From: Planctomycetaceae bacterium
GTDB taxonomy: Bacteria > Planctomycetota > Planctomycetia > Pirellulales > Pirellulaceae
Length of the DNA stretch: 41,544 nucleotides
Assembly (NCBI GenBank): GCA_027487375.1
Contig: JAIYDQ010000313.1
Coordinates: 1-41,544, forward strand
Direction: 5' to 3'
Part shown: in pieces, positions 1 through 8,170 of the stretch
Layout of the letters: every line of letters starts with the position of its first letter
Position numbering within the stretch: position 1 is the stretch's first letter
Position numbers and translations under genes: made by a program
Notes under the pieces: generated by a model
Seen by the model: only the letters and a program-made list of their open reading frames with translations
What the model was told of the DNA's origin: nothing
Databases searched by the model: none

Positions 1-2
1 AG

Positions 3-1931
3 GGCGACCCAAACGCCCCTGAGCCGATGGCGCTGGCCACGGATGACGCGATGGGCAAGATTTCAATAGATGGAACGAAACCCGCGGCTAGCGCCGACTG
101 CTCCGGCGAAAAGGAAGCCGCGATAATTGACCGGGCTCAGGTGATCGCTGACGCGGCTTACGAAGTTCGAAAGCCAACCGTATTCGGTGAATTAATCATC
201 GCGGTGGTCTTTGTTCCACTCTTGTTTCTGGAAGGTAGCGAAGGAAAACTATTTCGCCCGATGGCTTTGACATTGCTCCTTGCACTTGGCGGATCTCTCA
301 TCGTGTCGATGACGGTCATGCCAGCCCTATCAACACTTTTTCTCCCCAAAAACATTTCGGCTGATCCAAGTTGGTTGGTACGAATGCTTCTTTCGGTCTA
401 TCGCCCAACGCTCAAACTGGCGATGCGTTTACCGGCAGTGAGCATGGGATTAGCTTTGGCGATCACTCTTGCCGCAATACCTGTCGCAATGCGACTTGGT
501 GCCGAGTTCATGCCAAGACTCGAAGAGGGCGATTTGTTGATTGAAGCATTGCGACTTCCTAGCGCATCATTGGAAGGGTCCCAACCGATGACCAAAGCGA
601 TCGAAAAAATTGTTCTTGGCTACCCCGAGGTCCGAACGGTTTTTTGCAAGACAGGCCGCCCGGAGATTGCTAACGACATCATGGGCGTGCATCAAACAGA
701 CGTCTGGGTGATCTTGCATCCTAAAGACACATGGAAAAACGGGATGACTCGCGAGAAGCTAATTGAACAGCTCAACGATCAACTTACTGCAAGTATTCCA
801 GGTGTCGCCTTTGGATTTACTCAACCGATTGAAATGCGAGTCAATGAATTAGTTGCCGGTGTTAAATCCGACGTTGCTGCATTGATTTACGGTGAGGACA
901 TCGATGAGCTTTCACGACTATCGAAAGAAATTGCAACCGTTATTCAATCAGTACCTGGTTCAGCGGATGTAAAGCCGGACTCGCAAGCAAACCTTACTAC
1001 ACTACGAGTCGCGATCGACCACCAAGCAGTAGGAAGATACGGACTCGACGCCACAACAATCATGCAGAACATCGAAGCCATCGGTCAAATCGATGTAGGG
1101 GTCGCTTATGAAGGGCGTATCCGCCACCCGATTGTGATTCGGATGCCAGATGATTGGCGCGACGATGTTCAAAGAATTCGTATGATGCCTCTTCGTACCC
1201 GAAGCGGTAAAACAATCTTGATGCAGGATGTTGCTAAAATCGAACTCGGGAATACTCCACCGGCAATCGAACACGAAATGGGTCACCGAAGAACCTATGT
1301 CTCCGCAAATGTGCGAGGTCGCGACACGGCGAGCTTTGTTGCCGAGGCACAGAAACAAGTGGAGAGCCGAGTCAAGTTTCCGCCGGGATACGAAGTTCGA
1401 TGGGGAGGGACCTATGAAAATCTCCAGACAGCCTCACTACGATTGGCACTGATCACACCGCTCGTGCTGTTACTTGTGACGGTACTTATTCATGCAACGT
1501 TTCAGTCTTGGAAGCTCACAGCAATTATTTTCTTAGCGATACCGGTTGCTTTGTCCGGCGGAGTTTTCTCCTTAGCACTACGTGAGCTCCCCTTTAGCAT
1601 TTCTGCTGGCGTGGGCTTCATCGCCTTGCTAGGGATTGCCGTGCTTAACAGCCTGGTATGGGTGAGTGCCGCAGAGAATTTGCGAGCACTGGGCCTTTAC
1701 GACATTGAGACGATCACCTTTGAAACAGCGATGACACGAATGCGACCGATCCTGATGACTGCTTCGGTTGCCGCACTTGGCTTTTTGCCGATGGCAATAT
1801 CTCATGGCGATGGAGCAGAGATTCAGCGGCCGTTGGCAACCGTAGTCATTGGCGGCCTGATTACATCGACCATGCTCACGACATTGATCCTACCGCTTAT
1901 TTATCAGCGGTTGGGTCGGAGGCAGGACTGA
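3..1931 (+). CDS. CusA/CzcA-type heavy-metal RND efflux pump, C-terminal part (5' end cut by window)
   Basis: The frame is open to the left edge, so the ATG at 27 is probably internal; about 640 residues of an approximately 1050-residue family are present. RND pumps of this type form inner-membrane trimers that export cations by proton antiport. Visible features are a transmembrane block near residues 52-105, a second one near 130-155, a large periplasmic loop (about 160-480), and a last membrane bundle ending in the family's typical stretch MTRMRPILMTA followed by LGFLPMA and QRPLATVVIGG. That C-terminal signature is characteristic of the heavy-metal (HME) subfamily rather than of drug (HAE1) pumps. 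The metal specificity cannot be read. No outer-membrane or adaptor subunit follows; they may lie upstream of the window. Confidence 0.88.
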   Translation, partial: GDPNAPEPMALATDDAMGKISIDGTKPAASADCSGEKEAAIIDRAQVIADAAYEVRKPTVFGELIIAVVFVPLLFLEGSEGKLFRPMALTLLLALGGSLIVSMTVMPALSTLFLPKNISADPSWLVRMLLSVYRPTLKLAMRLPAVSMGLALAITLAAIPVAMRLGAEFMPRLEEGDLLIEALRLPSASLEGSQPMTKAIEKIVLGYPEVRTVFCKTGRPEIANDIMGVHQTDVWVILHPKDTWKNGMTREKLIEQLNDQLTASIPGVAFGFTQPIEMRVNELVAGVKSDVAALIYGEDIDELSRLSKEIATVIQSVPGSADVKPDSQANLTTLRVAIDHQAVGRYGLDATTIMQNIEAIGQIDVGVAYEGRIRHPIVIRMPDDWRDDVQRIRMMPLRTRSGKTILMQDVAKIELGNTPPAIEHEMGHRRTYVSANVRGRDTASFVAEAQKQVESRVKFPPGYEVRWGGTYENLQTASLRLALITPLVLLLVTVLIHATFQSWKLTAIIFLAIPVALSGGVFSLALRELPFSISAGVGFIALLGIAVLNSLVWVSAAENLRALGLYDIETITFETAMTRMRPILMTASVAALGFLPMAISHGDGAEIQRPLATVVIGGLITSTMLTTLILPLIYQRLGRRQD

Positions 1932-1949
1932 TGAAAGGCCTCTATTGGT

Positions 1950-2046
1950 GAGCCGTGGGCGCTAGTACTTGGTTCCCCCTGCTAAATCTTACGACAATTC
2001 AAACTATCAATCGCCGTGCGTCACCCGTGGCTAGCGCCATTGGCTC
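1950..2046. repeat. Inverted pair of GGCGCTAG palindromic repeats
   Basis: GAGCC-GTG-GGCGCTAG (1950-1965) is matched by CTAGCGCC-ATT-GGCTC (2031-2046), an interrupted inverted repeat of 8 plus 5 bp lying directly after the pump gene. Read on opposite strands, the two copies are diverged versions of the same 17-nt unit. It could work as a transcript-end structure, but there is no T-run. It is interpreted as an intergenic repeat pair. Confidence 0.5.
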
Positions 2047-2081
2047 AGGATCTATCGGTCGGGGATCGTAGATGTTTATGC

Positions 2082-2411
2082 TTAGAACACGTCCAAGATG
2101 AATTGGTGGCCCCAGTGGTAGCGCTGCTTCTCTGGGTAGTAGTTATGCCACTGACGATTGTATACAGGTATCTGCATTTCTTGCGGGTAACGATAGTACA
2201 AGCTGTCGCTGCTACGGAAGTATTCGCTTCCGTAGAAGTTTTGTGGATAGTAGACATACGGGTAATGCTGGAAGCGATTGAAATCGCGAGCTCCCTGGTT
2301 GTTTCCCCATGCTTGCCCGTAGGCTTGTGGTTGCTGTGCCGAGGCTGCTGAAATGTCGAATGACTGTGCTGCAACGACGCACAAGACCGAGAGCGCAAAT
2401 AACCGAAGCAT
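2082..2411 (-). CDS. Small secreted Tyr/Gln-rich protein of the planctomycete 'calmodulin-binding' family
   Basis: The protein has 109 residues. The ATG at 2411 is chosen because it is preceded by a purine-rich GGGGGGAAG ribosome-binding site and begins a signal peptide (MLRLFALSVLCVVAAQS, then an alanine-rich cleavage region). An upstream extension to 2504 has no such support. The mature part is rich in Tyr, His, Gln and Asn, with motifs such as HYPYVYYPQNFYG, SSDSLYYRYP and the C-terminal HQFILDVF. To my knowledge this pattern recurs in planctomycete proteins labelled 'calmodulin-binding'; the name is inherited and does not demonstrate a function. The protein is probably periplasmic or surface exposed. 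No operon partner is evident. Confidence 0.72.
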   Translation of the reverse strand: MLRLFALSVLCVVAAQSFDISAASAQQPQAYGQAWGNNQGARDFNRFQHYPYVYYPQNFYGSEYFRSSDSLYYRYPQEMQIPVYNRQWHNYYPEKQRYHWGHQFILDVF

Positions 2412-2644
2412 GAAAACTTCCCCCCAAAGCCACAGTGGGCCAGACTGAGAAAACAAAAACGGACGTATCTCAGTGTGTAGTATCGGAATCCGTACAACCT
2501 GCACTCAAGGAAAAATCGGCACCGATTTCAGGTTGTTGGTCGATTCGTCTTAGGCTCAATACATTGCAATCTGAGCCGACGGCGGTAGCCGCGTTAAAGG
2601 AAGTTCTTCCAAGTGCGGATGGCGAGTCGTTTGAACTCCGCTAA

Positions 2645-2746
2645 CGATTGAGCATGATGACCAGTCGTAGGCTAGGCTTCCAGCCTGTCGGTTTCGCTAT
2701 CGACAGGCTGGAAGCCTAGCCTACGGCAATCTGACTAGCTAAAGCT
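2645..2746. repeat. GTAG-headed palindromic repeat, family A, copy 1
   Basis: Perfect 25-bp arms lie at 2666-2690 and 2701-2725, with a 10-nt loop. Each arm begins CGTAG and contains the mini-hairpin GGCT-TCC-AGCC. The flanks (cgattgagcatgatgacc on the left, gcaatctgactagcta on the right) are shared, in reverse orientation, with the copy near 26.2 kb, so the repeated unit is about 100 bp long. The stretch 2412-2868 between two genes holds nothing else recognisable. Confidence 0.85.
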
Positions 2747-2868
2747 ACTTTAGAATTGCACCAAAAGTGTCCTGCTTCGAAACTTACGCATCGGGTTAAG
2801 AAAAACTCAGCGTTTTGCGGTTGGTTGGCGTGTACCAACTAGACCTTCCGAAAATCTACCGCGGCCGC

Positions 2869-3264
2869 CTATCGACCAGTCGGTGACCTGTGGAAGTGGA
2901 CGTGCTTCCAGGATCCACCCGAGCGTTGCCATACCCGAGTTTCTTCCATCGCAGCGGTGATTGGTGCTCCATCGCGAAGCTTTTGAGTCAACCTCACGTA
3001 AGCGATTACTGCTACGTCGCCCATGATTCGGATGTGTGGCGCAACAATCGTTGACTGAATTGGCGAATCTCCGCCACCAGGTAGCTTGAAGTAAAAATGA
3101 TGAAAATCGAGTCCATCGACCAAATTCCCGACCGCCTCTGGCTCAAATGCTGTGAGTGAAGGATCGCAAAGTTCAACATAGGTCTCCCAGTCGCCGCTGG
3201 TCGCCGCCATGAGAAGCTTCTGCGTCAATTCCAAAACCTGGTCACGATCTGAATCAATCGACAT
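2869..3264 (-). CDS. CaMKII association-domain / DUF4440-like (NTF2-fold) protein
   Basis: This 131-residue cytosolic protein has no signal peptide. The sequence follows the bacterial CaMKII-AD pattern: an N-terminal helix (LTQKLLMAATSGDWETY), then LCDPSLTAFEPEA, GLDFHHFYF, a central PHIRIMGDVAVIAYVRLTQ strand pair and the ending EETRVWQRSGGSWKHVHFHRS. Such cone-shaped cystatin/NTF2-fold proteins form dimers or higher oligomers. Members range from kinase hub domains to small-molecule binders, so the ligand is unknown. The ATG at 3264 follows AGGAAAAC. The gene stands alone between a repeat and a long intergenic region. Confidence 0.82.
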   Translation of the reverse strand: MSIDSDRDQVLELTQKLLMAATSGDWETYVELCDPSLTAFEPEAVGNLVDGLDFHHFYFKLPGGGDSPIQSTIVAPHIRIMGDVAVIAYVRLTQKLRDGAPITAAMEETRVWQRSGGSWKHVHFHRSPTGR

Positions 3265-3308
3265 TTTGATTACGTTTTCCTAATGATCTGAAATGAAAGG
3301 GAGTTGAT

Positions 3309-3343
3309 TTGACACGTTGTTCAATCGCCATTCTTCGTGTCAA
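3309..3343. promoter_or_regulatory. 8-bp inverted repeat upstream of the CaMKII-AD gene
   Basis: TTGACACG (3309-3316) and CGTGTCAA (3336-3343) form a perfect 8-bp inverted repeat with a 19-nt spacer, 45 nt upstream of the divergent start at 3264. A dimeric repressor operator is possible; this rests on symmetry alone. Confidence 0.3.
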
Positions 3344-3587
3344 CCAGTCAAAATCTTACCTTTACTTCCACCACATGGACAGCCAACCCCAAGTTACTCG
3401 TCGTTTTCCTTTGGATCAGTTCGATCAGATCCAGATAAATTGGGCAGATCAAGCAACTCGCGTAACGTGGTCAAGCCGCGATTTTATTAGCAATTTGAAG
3501 CACAATGCCGCTCGGAACATGAATGTTTTCCATGAAATCATCGCGTTTCGGATGTCATTATTGTCCTTATGTAGATGTCGGGGAACA

Positions 3588-3596
3588 TGGTATACT
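3588..3596 (+). promoter_or_regulatory. Extended -10 promoter upstream of the 3662 gene
   Basis: TGgTATACT matches the extended -10 consensus (TGnTATAAT) with one difference. No good -35 box lies at the usual distance, as expected for extended -10 promoters. Transcription would start near 3603, giving an approximately 60-nt leader. The rest of 3265-3661 has no supported gene. Confidence 0.5.
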
Positions 3597-3661
3597 CTGG
3601 GCGTTGTTTGAACGAATGAGTACGTTTACACGAAGAAATATTGCTATAAGGATTGCTCGAT

Positions 3662-5440
3662 ATGAGTTCGCGAAGAAGATGGATTTTGGGTAGTACATTG
3701 CTGTTCTGGATCGCAGGGGTATTGATCGCTCCTAGCACAGCGACCGTACACGCACAAGCAACTGCATTGGCACCAGCAACTTCTGCCGCTGGCTCTGATG
3801 ATTCGAGCGATTCGCCAACTCTAGTCGTATCTACCAGTAAGCTTGATCAATTGATGCCGCACGTAAGCTACTTGATGCGAGCAGTGAATCAGCCTGAGTT
3901 TAGTGGCTTGGCCAACATGATGGTCAATAGCTATACACAAGGAATGGACAAGACCCGTCCGATCGGTGTCGCGGTTAGCCTGAGCGATGTTGGAAATCCA
4001 ACGCCGGTGGTGATGCTGCCCGTGAACGATATCAAGCTATTTTTTAATGGGCTCGCGCAATTCGGCGAGCCGGATGACTTAGGTGATGGACTATACAGCC
4101 TGGAAGTTGGTCCGCAACCAGTATTCGCTCAATATGAAGAAGGCTGGCTGTATGTTGCGCCAGAAGAGAGCGCTGTTACCGAATTTGATCATGATCCTTC
4201 GGAACTGCTAAACAAGCTTGCCTCACGATACGATATCGGCCTCCGATTGGATCTGCAAAGTATACCCGAAGAGTTGCGGGAGACCTTGCTTGCTCAAATG
4301 CGTGACAGCTTTGAGCGTGGTGCTTCGCAAGGAATGGAGCAGGCCAAACGTGCTGCAGAAGAGGCTATCAAAGCGGCTAAGACAGACGAAGCTAGAGCAA
4401 TTGCCGAAGCGCAACTGGCCAACTTTGAGGCATCGATGGAAATGCAAGAGAGACAACTCGATCAACTAGAAGCGATGGTCAATGATATCTCGACCGTCGT
4501 GTTTGGCGTTACAGCCGACTCGGCCGCTAAACAGCTGTCGATGGAACTGGCAACTCAATTTGTCGAAGGGTCCGATTTGGACAAGCAAGTTGCCTTTAGC
4601 GCCACAGCTAAAACCGCTTTCTCTGGGCTAACCGGTGACCGCGAAGTCATTTCGATGCACAGTACCAATCGCACAATGCCAGAATACATCGAGGACGCAA
4701 AAGCGAACGTCGAAGTCTTATTCTCACAGTTGAATCAATTACTTGAGCAAGCCGATTCCAAAATGCCAGGTGCGACCGAGATTGCAGACGAATTCAAACA
4801 GCTCGTCTTGGAGACGGTTGAAGAAGGCATTAGCGATTCGGCTGTCTCACTGTCGCTCGGTGACCAGCTATCATTGGTCAGCGTTGGACACGTAGCCGAC
4901 GGAAGCAAATGGGCTTCATTCTTGGCATCGAATTATGAAAAGATTCGTAGCTACAGCGATGATTTTCCGTTAATCCAATTTAACAAAGGAAAGCACGCTG
5001 GAGTGACTTTGCATACGGGCGCGGTGACTCTGCCTCAAGATGCACCAGCAGAGTTGGTGCGGGTACTCGGGTCCCCAGTTGCCTTTGCGTTGGGAACGGC
5101 TGACAAGTCGATCTATTTGTGTGTTGGTCCTGATGCAGAGACGAAACTCAAGGCCGCCATTGATAAGGTCGCATCCAAATCGACTCCCGTGGCAGGCAAT
5201 CCATTCGACATGCGAATTCAATTGGTACCCATCCTTCAGTACATTCAAACCATCAAAGCCGAGCCTATCGTGGAAGCGATGATCGACGGAGCAAGCCAAT
5301 CCTCTGCGAAAGACTTCATCAGCATCAACACCAAGATCCTACCGCATGGAGTCTTGGGTCGCTTGTCGATCGATGAAGGTGTCTTGAAGGCGATCGGTTC
5401 TGCAGCGAAAGCAGGGCAAGGCGGCGGACGACGTCGATAG
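3662..5440 (+). CDS. Secreted hypothetical protein with central coiled coil (planctomycete type)
   Basis: The predicted protein has 592 residues. I choose the ATG at 3662 because AAGGA lies 9 nt upstream; a TTG at 3653 is the alternative. The N-terminus is a signal peptide (SSRRRWILGSTLLFWIAGVLIAPS, cleavage near VHAQA). A globular part follows, with strands such as RPIGVAVSLSD and TPVVMLPV. A charged Ala/Glu/Lys-rich helix (about residues 215-275) is probably a coiled coil. The C-terminal half repeats an LSLVSVGHV.../GVTLHTGAV... type of fold, and the tail is Gly/Arg rich (GQGGGRRR). I do not recognise a catalytic motif. An extended -10 promoter precedes it and the DUF1080 gene follows 65 nt later, so co-transcription is plausible. 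Confidence 0.75.
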   Translation: MSSRRRWILGSTLLFWIAGVLIAPSTATVHAQATALAPATSAAGSDDSSDSPTLVVSTSKLDQLMPHVSYLMRAVNQPEFSGLANMMVNSYTQGMDKTRPIGVAVSLSDVGNPTPVVMLPVNDIKLFFNGLAQFGEPDDLGDGLYSLEVGPQPVFAQYEEGWLYVAPEESAVTEFDHDPSELLNKLASRYDIGLRLDLQSIPEELRETLLAQMRDSFERGASQGMEQAKRAAEEAIKAAKTDEARAIAEAQLANFEASMEMQERQLDQLEAMVNDISTVVFGVTADSAAKQLSMELATQFVEGSDLDKQVAFSATAKTAFSGLTGDREVISMHSTNRTMPEYIEDAKANVEVLFSQLNQLLEQADSKMPGATEIADEFKQLVLETVEEGISDSAVSLSLGDQLSLVSVGHVADGSKWASFLASNYEKIRSYSDDFPLIQFNKGKHAGVTLHTGAVTLPQDAPAELVRVLGSPVAFALGTADKSIYLCVGPDAETKLKAAIDKVASKSTPVAGNPFDMRIQLVPILQYIQTIKAEPIVEAMIDGASQSSAKDFISINTKILPHGVLGRLSIDEGVLKAIGSAAKAGQGGGRRR

Positions 5441-5505
5441 GGAACTGTCGATAGAGTTTGTTGTTGAATCACAGCCAAAGTCCTTTTCCTCTAAGGGAAC
5501 GCAAC

Positions 5506-6480
5506 ATGCCAATTCAAAAATCACTTCTCCTGGTTGCGATTACGGTTGGCATGTTTTTCAACGCGAACCGGCTTTCAGCCGATACACACACATCACCAGA
5601 ATCTGCTGGTGATGTGTATAAGCTTCAAGGTGAATACACGGGAATTGTCGATCCGTGGGGAGGAGCTTGGGGAGCTCAAGTAGTCGCTTTAGGTAACTCT
5701 GAATTCTCAATCGTCTTGTACCCAGGCGGTCTTCCCGGTGACGGCTATCGAACAGATAGTCAACGTAAAACTCTGCGAGCTAAATCGGAGGGAAAATTGG
5801 CTGTCGGAAACGCAGATTCGTTTCGAGTTGAAATAACAGGTGACCAACTCTCAATCACTGATGGAGACCAGAAGAGTCTTGGCGAACTGACTAAGGTGAA
5901 TCGACAAAGTGTTACGCTGGGGGCTCCACCACCGGAAGGAAGTATCGTTCTCTTCGACGGTGAAAGCACTGACAAGTTTCGGGGTGGTTCGTTGATTGAC
6001 GGCAGGTTCTTGTCGGTCGACAGCGAGTCGATAGAAACATTCGGCGACCATCGATTACACGTAGAATTTAGTGTACCGTTTATGCCCAAGGATCGCGGGC
6101 AGGGTCGAGGCAACAGTGGTGTTTATGTCCAAGGAAGATACGAGGTTCAAATCCTCGATTCCTTCGGACTCGACAGCAAGAGCAATGGCTGTGGCGGGAT
6201 CTATCAAATTGCGAAACCATTGGTGAACGTCTGCTACCCGCCCCTCGCTTGGCAGACTTACGATATAGATTTTACCGCTGCGAAGTTCGACAAACAGGGC
6301 AATAAGACTTCGAACGCCTTGATAAGTGTTAGGCATAATGGCAAACTGATCCACGATTCGTTGGAGCTGCCCAATCACACCCCTGGCAAAAATGCCGAGT
6401 CGGATTCGCCTGGGCCGTTGTATCTCCAAGATCATGGTAACCCAGTCGTCTTCCAGAACATTTGGGTCGTGAAGAAGTAG
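5506..6480 (+). CDS. Secreted DUF1080 (3-keto-disaccharide hydrolase-like) protein
   Basis: The protein has 324 residues. The ATG at 5506 is preceded by AAGGGA and starts a signal peptide (MPIQKSLLLVAITVGMFF, cleavage near LSA). Residues about 25-125 form a small beta domain. The DUF1080 concanavalin-like jelly roll follows, from VLFDGES to NIWVVKK at the end. Diagnostic pieces are FGDHRLHVEFSVPF, GNSGVYVQGRYEVQILDS, CGGIYQIAKP and WQTYDIDF. DUF1080 proteins are very abundant in planctomycetes, and some cleave 3-keto-glycosides in the periplasm. The substrate here is unknown. A 12-bp perfect hairpin lies within the coding sequence just after the signal-peptide region. Confidence 0.88.
   Translation: MPIQKSLLLVAITVGMFFNANRLSADTHTSPESAGDVYKLQGEYTGIVDPWGGAWGAQVVALGNSEFSIVLYPGGLPGDGYRTDSQRKTLRAKSEGKLAVGNADSFRVEITGDQLSITDGDQKSLGELTKVNRQSVTLGAPPPEGSIVLFDGESTDKFRGGSLIDGRFLSVDSESIETFGDHRLHVEFSVPFMPKDRGQGRGNSGVYVQGRYEVQILDSFGLDSKSNGCGGIYQIAKPLVNVCYPPLAWQTYDIDFTAAKFDKQGNKTSNALISVRHNGKLIHDSLELPNHTPGKNAESDSPGPLYLQDHGNPVVFQNIWVVKK
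5588..5617 (+). other. Perfect 12-bp intragenic hairpin
   Basis: ACACATCACCAG (5588-5599) pairs perfectly with CTGGTGATGTGT (5606-5617) around a 6-nt loop, 82 nt into the DUF1080 coding sequence. A stem this long by chance in coding DNA is uncommon. It could affect translation or mRNA stability. Confidence 0.6.
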
Positions 6481-6508
6481 TTCGTTTAAAGTAAGGCATG
6501 GTATTGCG

Positions 6509-7126
6509 GTGAAAACGTTTTCGAGAGGTTACTTTCAACCTCAAGAACAGCAACCTGTTTTGGCATCCATGATCGAAAGCGATTCCCGAATCGAGCTAGA
6601 AGTGGGCTCGGGAAAAGGGCTGTTTATGATCGGAGCCGCAGCGGCCGCTCCGGATACCTTATTCATCGGGTTGGAACTGGCAGCAAAGTTCGCAGCCTTA
6701 GCTCAAAAGCGACTCGAAGAAGCGAACGTAACCAACGGGCGATTCTTTTGCTGCGATGCGATCGAGGTCATGTGCCGTGATATTCCAGCTGAGAGACTGG
6801 CTGCCGTCCACGTCTATTTCCCAGATCCGTGGTGGAAGGCGCGTCATAAGAAGCGACGCGTACTCAATGAACGAATGCTTGTCGCTATCGAACGAGCCTT
6901 GACTCCCGGTGGGACGCTCCATTTCTGGACCGATGTCGTAGACTACTATGAATCGACATTGGAACTGATTGCAGAAGTCACGAAGCTTCAAGGCCCCATG
7001 TTTGTCGAAGAGCCATCGTCAGAGCATGATATGGACTACCGGACTCACTTCGAACGCAGAACGCGACTGAACGGTCTTCCTGTTTATCGTTGCAAGTACA
7101 TCAAACCTGCAGAACTGCACGGTTAA
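6509..7126 (+). CDS. trmB: tRNA (guanine-N7-)-methyltransferase TrmB
   Basis: The 205-residue protein is of normal TrmB length. It transfers a methyl group from S-adenosylmethionine to N7 of G46 in the tRNA variable loop. The SAM-binding motif is IELEVGSGKGLFMIGAA (about residues 27-43), followed by FIGLEL. The family signature VYFPDPWWKARHKKRRV is complete, and the C-terminus has the conserved DMDYRTHFERR. The start is GTG at 6509, since no in-frame ATG is available, and AAGG lies upstream. It begins 28 nt after the DUF1080 stop, so it may be transcribed with that gene although the functions are unrelated. Confidence 0.95.
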   Translation: MKTFSRGYFQPQEQQPVLASMIESDSRIELEVGSGKGLFMIGAAAAAPDTLFIGLELAAKFAALAQKRLEEANVTNGRFFCCDAIEVMCRDIPAERLAAVHVYFPDPWWKARHKKRRVLNERMLVAIERALTPGGTLHFWTDVVDYYESTLELIAEVTKLQGPMFVEEPSSEHDMDYRTHFERRTRLNGLPVYRCKYIKPAELHG

Positions 7127-7239
7127 CATATCGCTTTTGAGATTGCGTCTATTGCGATCAGCCTATCGTAGTTAGTTTCTTCATGACATCTGCATTTACT
7201 TTCTGATTGCACCTTTTGAACTGATGAAGCGTTAGCAGC

Positions 7240-8139
7240 ATGGCTAATCAAAATGAACTTCTTCGAATCCTTCGGGCGATACCACCGAAGTGGGCACTCG
7301 GAATAATCGGTCTGTTGATTGGCTATTGGCTTTTACAGCCAGTTGCGAATCGCACCTTCGGCTGGAATCTTCCGACGCTTGTGCAAATCGTCAACAATGA
7401 AGTTGGAACAGTAGAGAATAAGCCAACGGTCAAAGCTGAGAAGAAGTCTGCTCCTGCGGTCGTTGCGAAGAACGATGGGAAAAGTACAACCGAGACATCG
7501 ACTGCCCAACCTAACTCCCAGCCTCCCCCCCAGCCAAAGTCTCAAGCCAAATCTCAGCCTCAAACAAAGCCACCAACCAATACTCAAACAAGTAGCAGCA
7601 CAACTGCGAAGTCTTCCGATGCTAAACAACCTTCGGCAAACGGGACGGTCACGAAAAAGCCTTCGACAACATCCGCGCAGGCAAGTAATGCAATCAAAAA
7701 ATCTCCGGACGCAAGCGAACCAGAGCTCAAATCCAATAAACCGGGTCCAACATTCGGTTACTTGAAGTCCGTTGGACGCGATCGCTTTGAATCGCCAGAG
7801 GGATTGGTCTACGCACCTGGAAGCGAGGAGGGCCATCGGCTCAAGCACATTGCACGACACATTGAAGACATACCCGATAGGCCTGGTTCGCATGGAGTCT
7901 TCGAAGGGAGTATGGCGGACTTTCTCGAGACCATAGATCAAGGTTATCAGAGGGCTTCATCGAAAGCGAAAGGAACTAAAACTCGCGACGAAGATGGGAT
8001 GACAATCATGGAGATTACATTTGATAAAAAAATCGGGTTCGTCGGAGGTTCTGAAGGTCGCAGAAAAGGCAATCCGTCGACGAAACGACTTCGAATTGTC
8101 CTGAACGGTGATCGGGTAATTACTGCGTTTCCTTTTTAG
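7240..8139 (+). CDS. Membrane-anchored protein with Pro/Gln/Ser-rich linker and possible BECR-type C-terminal domain
   Basis: The protein has 299 residues. One transmembrane helix is predicted at residues 17-33 (WALGIIGLLIGYWLL). It is followed by a low-complexity K/S/T/Q/P linker (about 58-168) and a compact C-terminal domain (about 172-299). The domain contains LVYAPGSEEGHRLKHIARH with histidines at 199, 203 and 207, PGSHGVF (H218), and the terminal strands LRIVLNGDRVITAFPF. A His-rich helix plus a final 'VITAFP'-type strand resembles BECR-fold (barnase/EndoU/colicin-like) nuclease domains. This assignment is an inference from pattern only. No immunity-like gene is evident; the next gene encodes a zinc-ribbon protein 31 nt downstream. 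Confidence 0.7.
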   Translation: MANQNELLRILRAIPPKWALGIIGLLIGYWLLQPVANRTFGWNLPTLVQIVNNEVGTVENKPTVKAEKKSAPAVVAKNDGKSTTETSTAQPNSQPPPQPKSQAKSQPQTKPPTNTQTSSSTTAKSSDAKQPSANGTVTKKPSTTSAQASNAIKKSPDASEPELKSNKPGPTFGYLKSVGRDRFESPEGLVYAPGSEEGHRLKHIARHIEDIPDRPGSHGVFEGSMADFLETIDQGYQRASSKAKGTKTRDEDGMTIMEITFDKKIGFVGGSEGRRKGNPSTKRLRIVLNGDRVITAFPF

Positions 8140-8170
8140 TTTGCGTCCATCAGCATCAGGGTATCCAACG

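Noticed and set aside
3309-3611. 100-codon plus-strand reading frame upstream of the 3662 gene
   Set aside because: TTG start, no ribosome-binding site, no recognisable composition, and the extended -10 element lies inside it.
6140-6165. GGTTCAAATCC tRNA T-arm-like sequence
   Set aside because: It lies inside the DUF1080 coding sequence and no acceptor or anticodon arm surrounds it.
7333-7941. 202-codon reading frame antisense to the membrane-anchored protein
   Set aside because: It mirrors the low-complexity linker, producing Arg/Leu/Cys-rich nonsense; no start signal.
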